Part shown: piece by piece, positions 55,016 through 63,906 of the stretch
Position numbering within the stretch: the stretch's first letter is position 1
Layout of the letters: every line of letters starts with the position of its first letter
Assembly (NCBI RefSeq): GCF_004345425.1
Contig: NZ_SLVP01000002.1
Location: 1,188,357 to 1,252,356 of the forward strand
Source of the DNA: Paenibacillus sp. BK033
GTDB taxonomy: Bacteria > Bacillota > Bacilli > Paenibacillales > Paenibacillaceae
Direction of reading: 5' to 3'
Length of the DNA: 64,000 nucleotides
Translations under genes and position numbers: made by a program
The notes under the pieces: generated by a model
What the model was told of the DNA's origin: nothing
What the model saw: only the letters and a program-made list of their open reading frames with translations
Databases searched by the model: none

Positions 55016-56797
55016 TTAAGCCTCATGTGCAGGTAATTTAAGATGTTTCACCATGATAGGAAATAGCAGCCGGATGGAGGTGCCTACATTCTCTATGCTG
55101 CTTATCTCGAGGCCATACGGTTCTCCGCAGGTCGTCTTAATCCGGTCGTGCACGTTCTTCAGACCTACATTTTTGCTTGGCGCTTCCGGCTTCGACAGGA
55201 GCTGATTCAGCTCTTGCAGCTTGTCCCCGCTAATGCCCGCCCCATCGTCATATACCGTAACGCAAAGCTTGTCCTCCAACCGCTCGACGGAAACAAGCAC
55301 GCTTCCTTTGCCACCCTTCGGGCGAATGCCATGCTGAATGGCATTTTCTACAATAGGCTGCAACGACAGCTTAAGTAACTGGTAATTTGGTTTTACATTA
55401 TCAGCAACCTGAAGCCTGAGATCGATCCGATTCTCATACCGGACCCGGATAATGTAGAAATAATCCTTCAGATGATCCAGCTCTTCCTCAATAGAAACCC
55501 AGTCTTCCCCGTAATCGATGACGTATTTTAATTGGTTTGACAAGGCCAGGATCATATCCGCTACCTCACTGTCATCGTTATAGACCGCGTTCATCCGGAT
55601 AACCTCGAGCGTATTGTACAAATAATGGGGGCGAATCTGGCTCTTCAGCGCGTTTAGTTCTGCCTGTTTTTGCTTGATTTCCGCAACATACGCATCATTA
55701 ATGAAGACTTTAAGCCTGTCTAACATCCGATTGAAACCAACTGCCAAGCGTCCGATTTCATCCTTTTTATAATCCTGAATCTGAATATCCAGATTGCCCA
55801 TCTCTACTTTATTCATGTGCTGCAGAACCTGACGGATGGGGGCAGCTAGTCTTCTCGAGAATAAAGTACCCATGCCAAGAAGCACGATCGCGCAGACGGC
55901 AATCGCAATATATACGGTTGATTGGGTGGATGTGAGCTGCTTGAACAATTCCTGCTTAGATACTCTGATAAGAATACGTCCCTCCAAGTAAGGAATATCG
56001 CTGGTAAACACAAGAAGTCTCGTATCATTGACGCTTTTGAAGGATGCTGCCTGCTCCGAATCAACCGGAGCCGGTTTATTGCTATAATACAATCGGTCGT
56101 TGCTATCCAGCACATACAGCTCGTCATCCTTGTTAAGATTCAACTCCTGGAATAAGCTGTCCAGCACACCGGCATCAACTTCGAGGAATAAGCTTCCCAC
56201 AACCTTCGGCACTGATGTTAATGTGCCTGAAATGTCAATCAAATTACGCCCGAATGTAATGACTTTCTGATTCTGCGAATTGTAATAAGTCTCGCTGTGA
56301 GTCGGATAAATAGACAGATGGTTCGGATCTTTCTCTAGCGGCTTCAGCCATTCTGCGACCGGCAGCTTTTCTATCTGCAGCGGCTTGCTCTGCCTCGTCT
56401 CATAGTAGATCTTTTCGTCCATGGAACGAATGAAAAACACGCTCCTGATATGCTTATCGCTGTACAAGACCGTTCTTAGAAATGCGGCGATCGGAATATT
56501 GTTGATCTGCTCGTTCTGGTTGACATTAACGGTCTGGTTCGTCGACTCGTTATGCGAATATCCTTCGTACTTTCCCGTATACATAAGGCGGGTAATCTCG
56601 TCATAATCGGAGAAAAAGTTATTTACGTTATAACTCATATAAAGCGACATCTGCTTCAGATTATTAACCGTGAATTGCTGAACATGACCCGTGAACGCCT
56701 GCAGCGAAAAAACACTAAGAGCGATAAGCGGAATGAGTCCGACCATTAGGAATGCTGCTGAAAACTTAACGAATACGCTGTTCCACCATTTTCGAAT
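55016..56797 (-). CDS. YesM-type sensor histidine kinase, probable ATT start
   Basis: 593 residues if started at ATT 56797. The first ATG (56746) lies inside the first membrane helix and has no ribosome site, whereas ATT is in frame, 7 bases after GGAGGGG, and gives a normal N-terminus (RKWWNSVFVKFSAAF before the helix). Then a dCache-type sensor, second helix (about 285-305), HAMP (SRRLAAPIRQVLQHM), H-box KSQIRPHYLYNTLE (His391), N-box LQPIVENAIQHG and G-box DDGAGI. Partner of the regulator immediately upstream, whose stop codon is 3 bases before ATT. Confidence 0.88.
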   Translation of the reverse strand: MRKWWNSVFVKFSAAFLMVGLIPLIALSVFSLQAFTGHVQQFTVNNLKQMSLYMSYNVNNFFSDYDEITRLMYTGKYEGYSHNESTNQTVNVNQNEQINNIPIAAFLRTVLYSDKHIRSVFFIRSMDEKIYYETRQSKPLQIEKLPVAEWLKPLEKDPNHLSIYPTHSETYYNSQNQKVITFGRNLIDISGTLTSVPKVVGSLFLEVDAGVLDSLFQELNLNKDDELYVLDSNDRLYYSNKPAPVDSEQAASFKSVNDTRLLVFTSDIPYLEGRILIRVSKQELFKQLTSTQSTVYIAIAVCAIVLLGMGTLFSRRLAAPIRQVLQHMNKVEMGNLDIQIQDYKKDEIGRLAVGFNRMLDRLKVFINDAYVAEIKQKQAELNALKSQIRPHYLYNTLEVIRMNAVYNDDSEVADMILALSNQLKYVIDYGEDWVSIEEELDHLKDYFYIIRVRYENRIDLRLQVADNVKPNYQLLKLSLQPIVENAIQHGIRPKGGKGSVLVSVERLEDKLCVTVYDDGAGISGDKLQELNQLLSKPEAPSKNVGLKNVHDRIKTTCGEPYGLEISSIENVGTSIRLLFPIMVKHLKLPAHEA

Positions 56798-56799
56798 GA

Positions 56800-58407
56800 T
56801 TAATCCCCTCCGCCATAATCCCTCAGAGCGTTCTTATACTCTTGAGGCAGCCTGCCTGTTTGTTTCTTGAACATGTCGCTGAAATGCCTTGCATTGTTAT
56901 AGCCGACTTTCTCCGCAATCTCATAGACCATCATGTCGGTGTGCTTGAGAAGAGATAGAGCATGCTCCATCCGCAGATCGGTTACATATTGCTTGAAATT
57001 CCGTTTCATCTGCTTCTTGAAGAAGCTGCTGAAATAATAAGGGTTCATAAAGGCAACCGCCGCAACAGATTCCAGCGATATATCTTCCATGTAATGCTGC
57101 TCGATATATTGAACCACTCGGGCAATCATCGTCTGCTCCTTGTGATCCGGATTATCGCCGATCCGATTGAATAAGAGCTGCATCATATCGTAGACCCCCT
57201 CGCACATCTCTCCGAAAGTCTCGTATTTCCCCAGCCGGCTTTGCAAATGCTGAATATCAAAGCCCCAGTCCGACATGGGAGCATCGGACTTTTTCACTTC
57301 CTGCACGATATAAAGCAGTGCCGAGAAGCAGGTCGACACCGCAAGCTGGCGGTTGCCAATTGCGGCGGATTCAATAACCTGCAGCAGCTCCTTCACCTTA
57401 AGCAGAACGATGTCCCAGGAGCCTTCCGTCATAACGCGGATAATTTCAGACTGTAGTACGAACAGCTCCTTCTCCCTGTCTTTGCGCTGTTCAGGCTTCC
57501 GGTATCGGATGACCCGGTGCAATCCTGTAAAATACGTCATGGATAGCGCGTGCTCTGCTTGTTCGCGCGATTGGCTTAATTGAGACAATTGTTTTACAGA
57601 TTCCCCAACTCCGACGGATACGTTAAGCTTCAGATATTTAAAGATATTGTCCTTAATGGTTTCCGCCAGACGAACCGGCAAGCCAGGCTCCTCATAACTC
57701 AAAGCAAACACGAAGCTGCCGGCTTTCTCGTAGGAATAACCTTGTCCAATTCCCGCAATACTTTCCTGCACAATATTATGAATAGCGAATTGGACCAGCT
57801 TCTGCGTCTGCATCGGCCATCTTTCGTTATCGTTACCGACCGGATCAATTCTCGCAGCACCTATGGTATATAGCGGCCCCAAAAGCTTTTCCGTCAAATA
57901 ACGGTAGCCTTCGGACTGTTCCGACAATGTACCCTCGGCAAGCTGCTCGACCCATCCGTCTACCTCATCGTCATGATTTTTTCGCTCGAGCAGGTCCAAC
58001 TTGCTGCGCCGGCGGTCCTCCTCACCCTTTTCAAGAATAAGGGAGAGCGCTTTAGCCAGCACCGCTTCGAGATCCGATTTCTTGACAGGCTTAACCAGAT
58101 AATCGACTGCACCATAGGAAATGGCATCTCTGGCGTACTTGAACTCCTGATAAGCGCTGACAAAAATAACCTTGCAAGGCAGCTCGCGATGCTTCACTTC
58201 CTTTATAATGTCGATTCCGCTTAAATGCGGCATGCTGATATCGCTGATCACGATATCAGGCTTACGCTGCTCGATCATCTCAAGAAGCTCTTTCCCGTCG
58301 TACGCGAATCCAATAATGTCAATCCCTTGCTCTTCCCATGGAATCAGCTTGCTCAGTCCCTTCAGGATAAGCGGCTCATCGTCGGCTAGAACTACTGTGA
58401 CTTTCAT
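56800..58407 (-). CDS. AraC-type two-component response regulator (YesN-like)
   Basis: 535 residues from the ATG at 58407 (MKVTVVLADDE), preceded by GGGGGAGG. Receiver domain 1-120 with Asp9/Asp10, phosphoacceptor Asp56 (VISDISMP) and Lys in DYLVKPVKK; linker with GGDEF-like remnant folds; C-terminal AraC helix-turn-helix (about 430-530, MVYEIAEKVGYNNARHFSDMFKKQTGRLPQEYK). Co-transcribed with the kinase that follows it; likely activator of the binding-protein operon at 51-55 kb. Confidence 0.93.
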   Translation of the reverse strand: MKVTVVLADDEPLILKGLSKLIPWEEQGIDIIGFAYDGKELLEMIEQRKPDIVISDISMPHLSGIDIIKEVKHRELPCKVIFVSAYQEFKYARDAISYGAVDYLVKPVKKSDLEAVLAKALSLILEKGEEDRRRSKLDLLERKNHDDEVDGWVEQLAEGTLSEQSEGYRYLTEKLLGPLYTIGAARIDPVGNDNERWPMQTQKLVQFAIHNIVQESIAGIGQGYSYEKAGSFVFALSYEEPGLPVRLAETIKDNIFKYLKLNVSVGVGESVKQLSQLSQSREQAEHALSMTYFTGLHRVIRYRKPEQRKDREKELFVLQSEIIRVMTEGSWDIVLLKVKELLQVIESAAIGNRQLAVSTCFSALLYIVQEVKKSDAPMSDWGFDIQHLQSRLGKYETFGEMCEGVYDMMQLLFNRIGDNPDHKEQTMIARVVQYIEQHYMEDISLESVAAVAFMNPYYFSSFFKKQMKRNFKQYVTDLRMEHALSLLKHTDMMVYEIAEKVGYNNARHFSDMFKKQTGRLPQEYKNALRDYGGGD

Positions 58408-58479
58408 CGTGACCTCCCCCTTCATTTGCTCTATGTTTAAGATTATAGCTCAATACTACATGCCCATGTCGATGCTGGA

Positions 58480-58510
58480 ACAGGGACGCGACTTTCGATC
58501 GCGTCCCTGC
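58480..58510 (-). terminator. Hairpin after GH28 gene
   Basis: Perfect 11-bp stem CAGGGACGCGA/TCGCGTCCCTG with a 7-base loop, 14 bases past the stop; little T-tract. Separates GH28 from the regulator. Confidence 0.65.
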
Positions 58511-58523
58511 ATGCCCTTCTATG

Positions 58524-59879
58524 TTAATACTCTAGTATATCCATCTTTAACGTATTGCAATTATCCAGCAGGTACGATTCCCGCGTATCTTCGTATTTCG
58601 CATGAAGCTTCATTCCGTCCAATACTAACCGGTCTACACAACGTATATCCATAAACGTTGCACGGCTCCAGGTCGGGTAATAATTCTCGGATACCTTCTC
58701 CGGATGGTTATTACGCAAATCCCATACCTCCGGGTATTCGTTTGGAATATCTTCCTTTTTAACTCCCCCGATAAACGTATAGGCCATATTCCTTATCGTT
58801 AAATCACGGATTGGATAAGGTTTGCACGCATCAACCCGAATCCCGCTGAATGACGGGCAGCCCATGACGTCGTCGGTGAATCGATAATGGGTTTTTCGCA
58901 TCTCTTCATCATCCACCGCAATGATATCAGTCAGTGTGATCCGTTCCAGCGTGCCGATCGCCGGCATTTCATCAAGACCAATCGATGAGCCAATAACATC
59001 CAAGCGGTTGTTCAGAATAATAAAGATCGGCCGCGAAACATTTCTCATCACGAGTCCCTGCGCCACGATGTCTGTAATGCTCCCGCCTTCCGTACACTCG
59101 ATTTTAATGCCTTCCCGCCATACATTCTCAAACGTGCAGTTATGAATAGCCACATTCGAAATATCTCCGACAGACTTCAATCCGATTCGGACAGCTGCGC
59201 ATATCGAGGTGAAATGGCAATTGCTGATATGGACATTTTTCATCGGAAAATCCTTGCTGCTTGCCTGTAGGCAAAGATTGTCATCGGTGCCGAGAATTTT
59301 GCAATTAGATACAAACACGTTTTTACAACCGTCATAATCCAATCCGTCCCCGTTATACCGTTTGTCATTCCGGATATCGAGACCTTCACACCAAATATTT
59401 TCGCTGTCCAGAAAAGCTGTCGTCCACGCCGTTGAGTTGTATAGACGTAGACCTTTGACATGAATATTCCGGCAACGAAGGAAGCGCATCATCATCGGAC
59501 GATAGATGCTTCCCAAATTCGGGAAACTCTCGGCGTTGCCGTTAATCTCGCCTTGGCCAACCACGCCGATATTCTCCGCGTCCTCTGCGTAAATAAAGCA
59601 TTTATCCATATCCTTCTCATTTACGTAACGGTTATAATGCGTCCCGTCCGGATAATCTCCGATATCCGGATTGGCAAGCAAAGTTGCGGAGGGATTCACC
59701 TGCAAATAGACGTTTGATCTGAGAAAAATCGTTCCTGAAACGAATGTGCCTCCGGCAAGCACAACATATCCACCGCCAGCTTCATGACAAGCATTAATAG
59801 CTTGCTGAATTGCGCGCGTGTCAATCGAAATGCCATCACCTACGGCCCCGAATTCTTTTACATCGAATAGATCCTTCAC
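58524..59879 (-). CDS. GH28-family polygalacturonase-like enzyme, atypical active site
   Basis: About 451 residues from the GTG at 59879, which has GGGGGAA 6 bases upstream; a TTG at 59894 is an alternative. Right-handed beta-helix beginning DLFDVKEFGAVGDGISIDTRAIQQAI, a GH28 N-terminus. NGDGLD and GTDDNLCLQ supply the three catalytic aspartates, and REGIKIE the RxK motif, but the usual GHG histidine motif is replaced by AVRIGLK. No signal peptide, so cytoplasmic. Probably an exo-acting enzyme on uronate- or rhamnose-containing oligomers; lack of the His makes the exact activity uncertain. Confidence 0.85.
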   Translation of the reverse strand: MKDLFDVKEFGAVGDGISIDTRAIQQAINACHEAGGGYVVLAGGTFVSGTIFLRSNVYLQVNPSATLLANPDIGDYPDGTHYNRYVNEKDMDKCFIYAEDAENIGVVGQGEINGNAESFPNLGSIYRPMMMRFLRCRNIHVKGLRLYNSTAWTTAFLDSENIWCEGLDIRNDKRYNGDGLDYDGCKNVFVSNCKILGTDDNLCLQASSKDFPMKNVHISNCHFTSICAAVRIGLKSVGDISNVAIHNCTFENVWREGIKIECTEGGSITDIVAQGLVMRNVSRPIFIILNNRLDVIGSSIGLDEMPAIGTLERITLTDIIAVDDEEMRKTHYRFTDDVMGCPSFSGIRVDACKPYPIRDLTIRNMAYTFIGGVKKEDIPNEYPEVWDLRNNHPEKVSENYYPTWSRATFMDIRCVDRLVLDGMKLHAKYEDTRESYLLDNCNTLKMDILEY

Positions 59880-60024
59880 CAAGCGTTCCCCCAATTACTG
59901 CTGCATAAGATTAAGTTCATTCTATAGCGCGCTTTCCGGGAGCGGTATGTGTTTTTTATAGAACTATGTGCTCTTTTTTAAGAATTTTGTAACGCGAATG
60001 CGCAAGCCATAATCCGTCCGTATC

Positions 60025-60059
60025 AAAAAGACAATCCACCTCGCAAGGGGATTGTCTTT
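60025..60059 (-). terminator. Terminator after sigK
   Basis: Perfect 11-bp stem AAAGACAATCC/GGATTGTCTTT, 34 bases past the sigK stop, followed by TTTGATA on the minus strand. Confidence 0.75.
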
Positions 60060-60092
60060 GCTTATTACAATATTTTATTGATTAACTACTAG

Positions 60093-60791
60093 TCACTTCT
60101 TCGCCTTATAAAACTCATGATACAGCTTCATCAGCGCCCTCTTCTCAATCCTAGACACGTAGCTGCGGCTGATGCCAAGCTCCTTCGCAATCTCCCGCTG
60201 CGTCCGCTCATCCCCGCCATGATCCAGGCCGAACCGGCCGCGGATCACTTCCTGCTCGCGCTCATCGAGAATATCGAGATTGCGGTAGATCTTGCTTTTC
60301 TCAATCTTCAGTTGCACCCGGTCCACGACATCGTCGGCTTCCGTGCCTAGAATGTCGATCAGCGTTATTTCGTTCCCCTCTTTGTCTGTGCCAATTGGGT
60401 CATGCAGGGAAACATCTTTCCTCGTCTTCTTCAAAGAACGCAAATGCATAAGTATTTCATTCTCGATACAACGAGCGGCAAAAGTGGCAAGCTTCGTGCC
60501 TTTCCCGGTCTGGAAGCTTTCGATCGCTTTAATCAATCCAATCGTTCCGATGGAAATCAGGTCCTCAAGATCTTCCCCCGTATTGTCGAATTTTTTCACT
60601 ATATGGGCAACCAAGCGCAGGTTATGTTCAATAAGTAAGTTGCGCGAATGTGCGTTGCCTTCGGCCATCAATTGCAAATGCTTCATCTCTTCCTCTTCAT
60701 GCAGCGGCTGCGGGAAAGCATTATTTTTCACATAAGATACAAGCAGTGACAACTGCTTAATGAATAGCGCAATAGCTGCAAACAACCCCAT
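60093..60791 (-). CDS. sigK: Sporulation sigma factor SigK, uninterrupted
   Basis: 232 residues from the ATG at 60791 ([14 protein letters not shown]); GGGGGTG lies 6 bases upstream and an ATG five codons earlier is possible. A hydrophobic N-terminal pro-sequence precedes [12 protein letters not shown], the region processed in Bacillus pro-SigK. Region 2 ([32 protein letters not shown]) and region 4 ([32 protein letters not shown]) are intact. It directs late mother-cell gene expression in sporulation. The gene is continuous, with no skin-type insertion. A deleted fragment of a second copy is at 35568-35666. Confidence 0.95.
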   Translation of the reverse strand: MGLFAAIALFIKQLSLLVSYVKNNAFPQPLHEEEEMKHLQLMAEGNAHSRNLLIEHNLRLVAHIVKKFDNTGEDLEDLISIGTIGLIKAIESFQTGKGTKLATFAARCIENEILMHLRSLKKTRKDVSLHDPIGTDKEGNEITLIDILGTEADDVVDRVQLKIEKSKIYRNLDILDEREQEVIRGRFGLDHGGDERTQREIAKELGISRSYVSRIEKRALMKLYHEFYKAKK

Positions 60792-61003
60792 ACTGTACAC
60801 CCCCATGCTGTAATGGAAAGACTCCGTACTAAGCCATCCTCCGAATACGTCAGTTCTACATTGTATGTGGGCATAGGCCTAAGTGTGCATGTACAGTATG
60901 GGGTAATCATTTTTATCGTGCTCGTGGAAGGCCTGATTCATTTCATTTAGATTGGGTAAACTACCTTAAGACATGGAATGTTAGCCGAGGAGGTTGTTGA
61001 TTC

Positions 61004-61210
61004 ATGAGCAGACGAGATAAGCATAATGATGAATATGATGAGTTCTATAACGAAACCTCGAATACAGTAGCCGGAATCAATACGCCGAAGGATCACGAGA
61101 GCTCCGGTCCAATCGACATGATCAGCGAAGCCGTCGAAGAATTCATGGAGAATGTCCAGCATGCTTTCGACGGACATACTGAGCATCGTGATCATCATGA
61201 TGAGGATTAG
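61004..61210 (+). CDS. Small acidic His/Asp-rich protein of unknown function
   Basis: 68 residues with a strong GAGGAGG ribosome site 9 bases before ATG and its own terminator, so very likely real. Strongly charged and hydrophilic, acidic overall, with an amphipathic helix (DMISEAVEEFMENVQHAF) and a tail GHTEHRDHHDED. No signal peptide or membrane segment. The tail could bind divalent metal, and the next gene is a manganese-type transporter, but a link is only inferred. Family not recognised. Confidence 0.7.
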   Translation: MSRRDKHNDEYDEFYNETSNTVAGINTPKDHESSGPIDMISEAVEEFMENVQHAFDGHTEHRDHHDED

Positions 61211-61215
61211 ATTGG

Positions 61216-61256
61216 TAAAGGGTTGTTCTCTCCAAGGAACGACCCTTTGCATTTTC
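61216..61256 (+). terminator. Terminator after small acidic gene
   Basis: 12-bp stem AAAGGGTTGTTC/GAACGACCCTTT with one G-T pair, followed by GCATTTTC. Confidence 0.8.
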
Positions 61257-61321
61257 TCTTCACCCATCGCAAAATGAATCCATACCATGTGGTATTCGAT
61301 CTAACAGGCTGAAAGTTGTCA

Positions 61322-61430
61322 TTGACAAAAAAAGTTGCACGAGTACAATAAAATTAAGAAACAAAAAAATCCGCTCTGCATACTCCTAAGTATGTGGTTT
61401 TTTTAGACAGAAAAGTTGCACTCATGCAAC
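61322..61430 (+). promoter_or_regulatory. mntH promoter with two similar operators and a leader hairpin
   Basis: Promoter TTGACA - 16 bp - TACAAT (61322-61349). Operator 1, GTTGCACGAGTACAAT (61334-61349), covers the spacer and -10. Operator 2, GTTGCACTCATGCAAC (61415-61430), is perfectly symmetric except for its central four bases. Between them (61363-61404) lies a CATACT/AGTATG hairpin with A-run before and T-run after, able to terminate. Likely bound by MntR or another metal regulator; assignment inferred from the gene. Confidence 0.6.
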
Positions 61431-61465
61431 AATATTAGCTAAGGAAAAGACAAGAGGTGATTTTC

Positions 61466-62812
61466 ATGATGGAGACATCCGTTACGCAGTCGCAGGATGA
61501 AGCTTGGCGTACGCAAGGTACGCAGCCTTCCTTGCCGGAAGTACACCGTTCGCTCCGCATTCCAACAAAGGGCTCCTGGTTGAAAAAGTTTATGGCGTTT
61601 GCCGGACCCGGCTACCTTGTAGCCGTAGGTTATATGGACCCGGGAAACTGGGCAACGGATATAGCCGGAGGCGCCATGTTTGGTTACACGCTGCTTTCGG
61701 TTATTCTGATCTCCAACCTGATGGCAATTTTGCTGCAAGCATTGGCAGGAAAATTGGGTATAGTCACAGGGAGAGACCTTGCGCAGGCATGTCGGGACCA
61801 TTACAGTAAGCCAGTTGTCTTTACGTTATGGCTGCTATGCGAGCTGGCTATCGCCGCTTGCGATTTGGCCGAGGTTATCGGCTCAGCGATCGCGCTGAAT
61901 TTATTGTTTGGCGTACCTTTGATTTACGGAGTAATCATAACCGTGCTCGACGTCTTTATTGTTCTTCTTCTGCAGAATAAAGGTTTCAAGTATATCGAAA
62001 GACTTGTTATTGTTCTAATTTTTACAATCGGAGCTTGCTTTATTACCGAGATTTTTCTGGCAAAACCGGATGCACCGGCTCTGTTCTCTGGCTTAATCCC
62101 CAGCCAACACATTGTCACTAACCCAATGATGCTGTACATTGCCATTGGTATCCTTGGCGCTACCGTAATGCCGCACAACCTGTATCTGCATTCGTCCATC
62201 GTGCAAACCAGACGTTACGATCAGACGGAGCTTGGCAAACGCGAGGCCATCAAATACGCGACATGGGACTCAACCATAGCTCTGTTCTTCGCTTTATTCA
62301 TAAATGCCGCAATACTGATTATCTCAGCCGCTACGTTCCATGAAGCAGGTATGACCGAAGTGTCCGAAATCAGTCAGGCGTATGATTTATTAACACCGCT
62401 TCTCGGTACGGCGGTTGGTTCCGTTCTATTTGGTGTAGCGCTTCTTGCTTCGGGGCAAAACTCTACGCTGACAGGCACGCTTGCCGGTCAGATCGTCATG
62501 GAGGGCTTCCTGAACATCCGGCTTAAACCTTGGCTCCGCCGCTTGATTACTCGGCTGATCGCCATCATTCCGGCCGTTATTGTTACCGCGATTTCCGGTG
62601 AAAGCGGCACGGCACAGCTCTTGATTCTCAGTCAGATTATTCTGTCGTTCCAATTATCCTTTGCCGTCGTTCCCCTCATTCAGTTCACCAGCGACAAAAA
62701 GAAAATGGGCAATTTCGTTAATCCGCTATGGATGAAAATACTCGCTTGGTTTGTAGCTGTTGTCATTATCGTCCTTAACGTGTTCCTGCTATACAAAACC
62801 TTCTTTGGTTAA
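61466..62812 (+). CDS. mntH: Nramp-family divalent metal (Mn2+) transporter MntH
   Basis: 448 residues from the ATG at 61466, with GAGGTGA 5 bases upstream. Eleven predicted membrane segments. TM1 carries [11 protein letters not shown] and TM6 [13 protein letters not shown], the metal-binding motifs of Nramp proteins (Asp, Asn, Met ligands). Imports Mn2+ (also Fe2+) with protons. A hydrophilic ~38-residue N-terminus precedes TM1. Two operator-like palindromes in the promoter fit metal-dependent repression. Confidence 0.94.
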   Translation: MMETSVTQSQDEAWRTQGTQPSLPEVHRSLRIPTKGSWLKKFMAFAGPGYLVAVGYMDPGNWATDIAGGAMFGYTLLSVILISNLMAILLQALAGKLGIVTGRDLAQACRDHYSKPVVFTLWLLCELAIAACDLAEVIGSAIALNLLFGVPLIYGVIITVLDVFIVLLLQNKGFKYIERLVIVLIFTIGACFITEIFLAKPDAPALFSGLIPSQHIVTNPMMLYIAIGILGATVMPHNLYLHSSIVQTRRYDQTELGKREAIKYATWDSTIALFFALFINAAILIISAATFHEAGMTEVSEISQAYDLLTPLLGTAVGSVLFGVALLASGQNSTLTGTLAGQIVMEGFLNIRLKPWLRRLITRLIAIIPAVIVTAISGESGTAQLLILSQIILSFQLSFAVVPLIQFTSDKKKMGNFVNPLWMKILAWFVAVVIIVLNVFLLYKTFFG

Positions 62813-62855
62813 AAAAGCCTGCCGTTTACGAATGCGTAAACGGCAGGCTTCTTTT
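62813..62855. terminator. Bidirectional terminator between mntH and the cortex hydrolase gene
   Basis: Perfect 16-bp stem AAGCCTGCCGTTTACG/CGTAAACGGCAGGCTT with a 4-base loop, A-run on one side and TCTTTTC on the other; serves both convergent genes. Confidence 0.92.
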
Positions 62856-62857
62856 CA

Positions 62858-63496
62858 TTATTTGGTGAACACGTGGTTCCCGATCTTTACGGTTACCGGG
62901 CGCGACTTCATCCATTGGGAATTCGTAATTTTGGGATTGTAGAAATACAAAGCGCCATGCGTAGGATCAACCCGCTTTGCTGCATCCTTGGCAGCATCCA
63001 ATGCGCTGACCGTCGGCATCTTCCAGAACTGCCCGTTGCTAACGACGCTAAATGCGCTTGGAGCAAAAATAACTCCTCGTATTGTACTTGGGAAACCGCT
63101 CGTTTTTGTACGGTTTAAAATAACGGCCGCTACGGCAATCTTTCCTTTGTAGCTCTCGCCTCCCGCCTCTGCGTTAACGACTCTCGCCATACGGGACAAG
63201 TCAGAGCGGTCTACGGTTACTTTGTGCAGAGCGTGCAGCGTTGCGGAGCCGGCAACGCCATCGGGCTTCAAGCCAGCGCCCTTCTGAAAGGCTGCTACAG
63301 CAGACTTCGTTGATATGCTAAAATAACTCGTTATATTGCCTTTATAGTAATCCAACATATAAAGTCTTTCCTGCAAATCCTTAACCTCAGTCCCTTTGCT
63401 GCCTACCTTTAACGATGCAGCCGACGCCTCCAAAGGCAGGCAGAGGATAGATGCTATCAGCATCAACAAGACGAGTGTGCCAAGCTTTCGTTTCAT
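62858..63496 (-). CDS. Spore cortex-lytic-type cell wall hydrolase (SleB-like)
   Basis: 212 residues. Signal peptide (about 1-27, LEASAAS), PG_binding_1 domain (about 30-90, VGSKGTEVKDLQERLYMLDYYKG) and Hydrolase_2 domain (about 103-210, RVVNAEAGGESYKGKIAVAAVILNR), where the Glu in NAEAGGE is the likely catalytic residue as in SleB/CwlJ. Would cut spore cortex or vegetative peptidoglycan. Shorter than typical SleB (~300), so other cell-wall roles are possible. GGAGGG precedes ATG. Confidence 0.88.
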   Translation of the reverse strand: MKRKLGTLVLLMLIASILCLPLEASAASLKVGSKGTEVKDLQERLYMLDYYKGNITSYFSISTKSAVAAFQKGAGLKPDGVAGSATLHALHKVTVDRSDLSRMARVVNAEAGGESYKGKIAVAAVILNRTKTSGFPSTIRGVIFAPSAFSVVSNGQFWKMPTVSALDAAKDAAKRVDPTHGALYFYNPKITNSQWMKSRPVTVKIGNHVFTK

Positions 63497-63735
63497 GTAT
63501 GCGATCCCTCCAGTATGTATGCTTGCTTGTCTTTAGACTCGCGTTTTTTGAGTTTACCATAACTATCCTGAATAATTGGGTATTCATAGAAATTTCTCAT
63601 TCGTTCTAATATTACTCTCATTATTCATCATAATTTATGGCTAATTACTCATTACTCTATATTAATTCGAAAATATATTGCTGTTATGGTCGGTATATAT
63701 CCATACAAATGTTTACAAACATTAATCAGTAAACA
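63497..63735. other. Intergenic region between hydrolase gene and rRNA operon end
   Basis: AT-rich; expected to hold the hydrolase promoter near its left end. I see no gene or repeat. Confidence 0.4.
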
Positions 63736-63766
63736 ACAAAAAAACCTGCCTAGAACAGGCAGGTTT
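63736..63766 (-). terminator. rRNA operon terminator
   Basis: Perfect 10-bp stem AAACCTGCCT/AGGCAGGTTT followed on the minus strand by TTTTTTT, about 140 bases past the 23S end. Confidence 0.88.
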
Positions 63767-63906
63767 AATATGTACATGGCTTTGCGCCTTGAAAACTGGA
63801 TGCGAAAGTTTGAATTCCTTAAGTGTTTTCCGGTTGTTACACCGGGGTCCCCGAAAAGTAATCGGAATAAGCTGCAACGCTTAACTTCACTTTTTGGGGT
63901 TGTTTT
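63767..63906 (-). other. Post-23S spacer without a 5S gene
   Basis: Reading away from the 23S end: a GGGGACCCCGG-containing segment, then ATCCAGTTTTCAAGGCGC, a motif usual near rRNA gene boundaries in this group, then the terminator. No 5S rRNA sequence is recognisable. Confidence 0.55.

Noticed and set aside
60093..60791. skin-type interruption of sigK
   Set aside because: The reading frame is continuous from pro-sequence to the end, so no excision element is present.
63843..63900. Possible 5S rRNA (a GAAGTTAAGC-like string on the minus strand)
   Set aside because: Only about ten bases agree; the flanking 5S helices and loops are absent.
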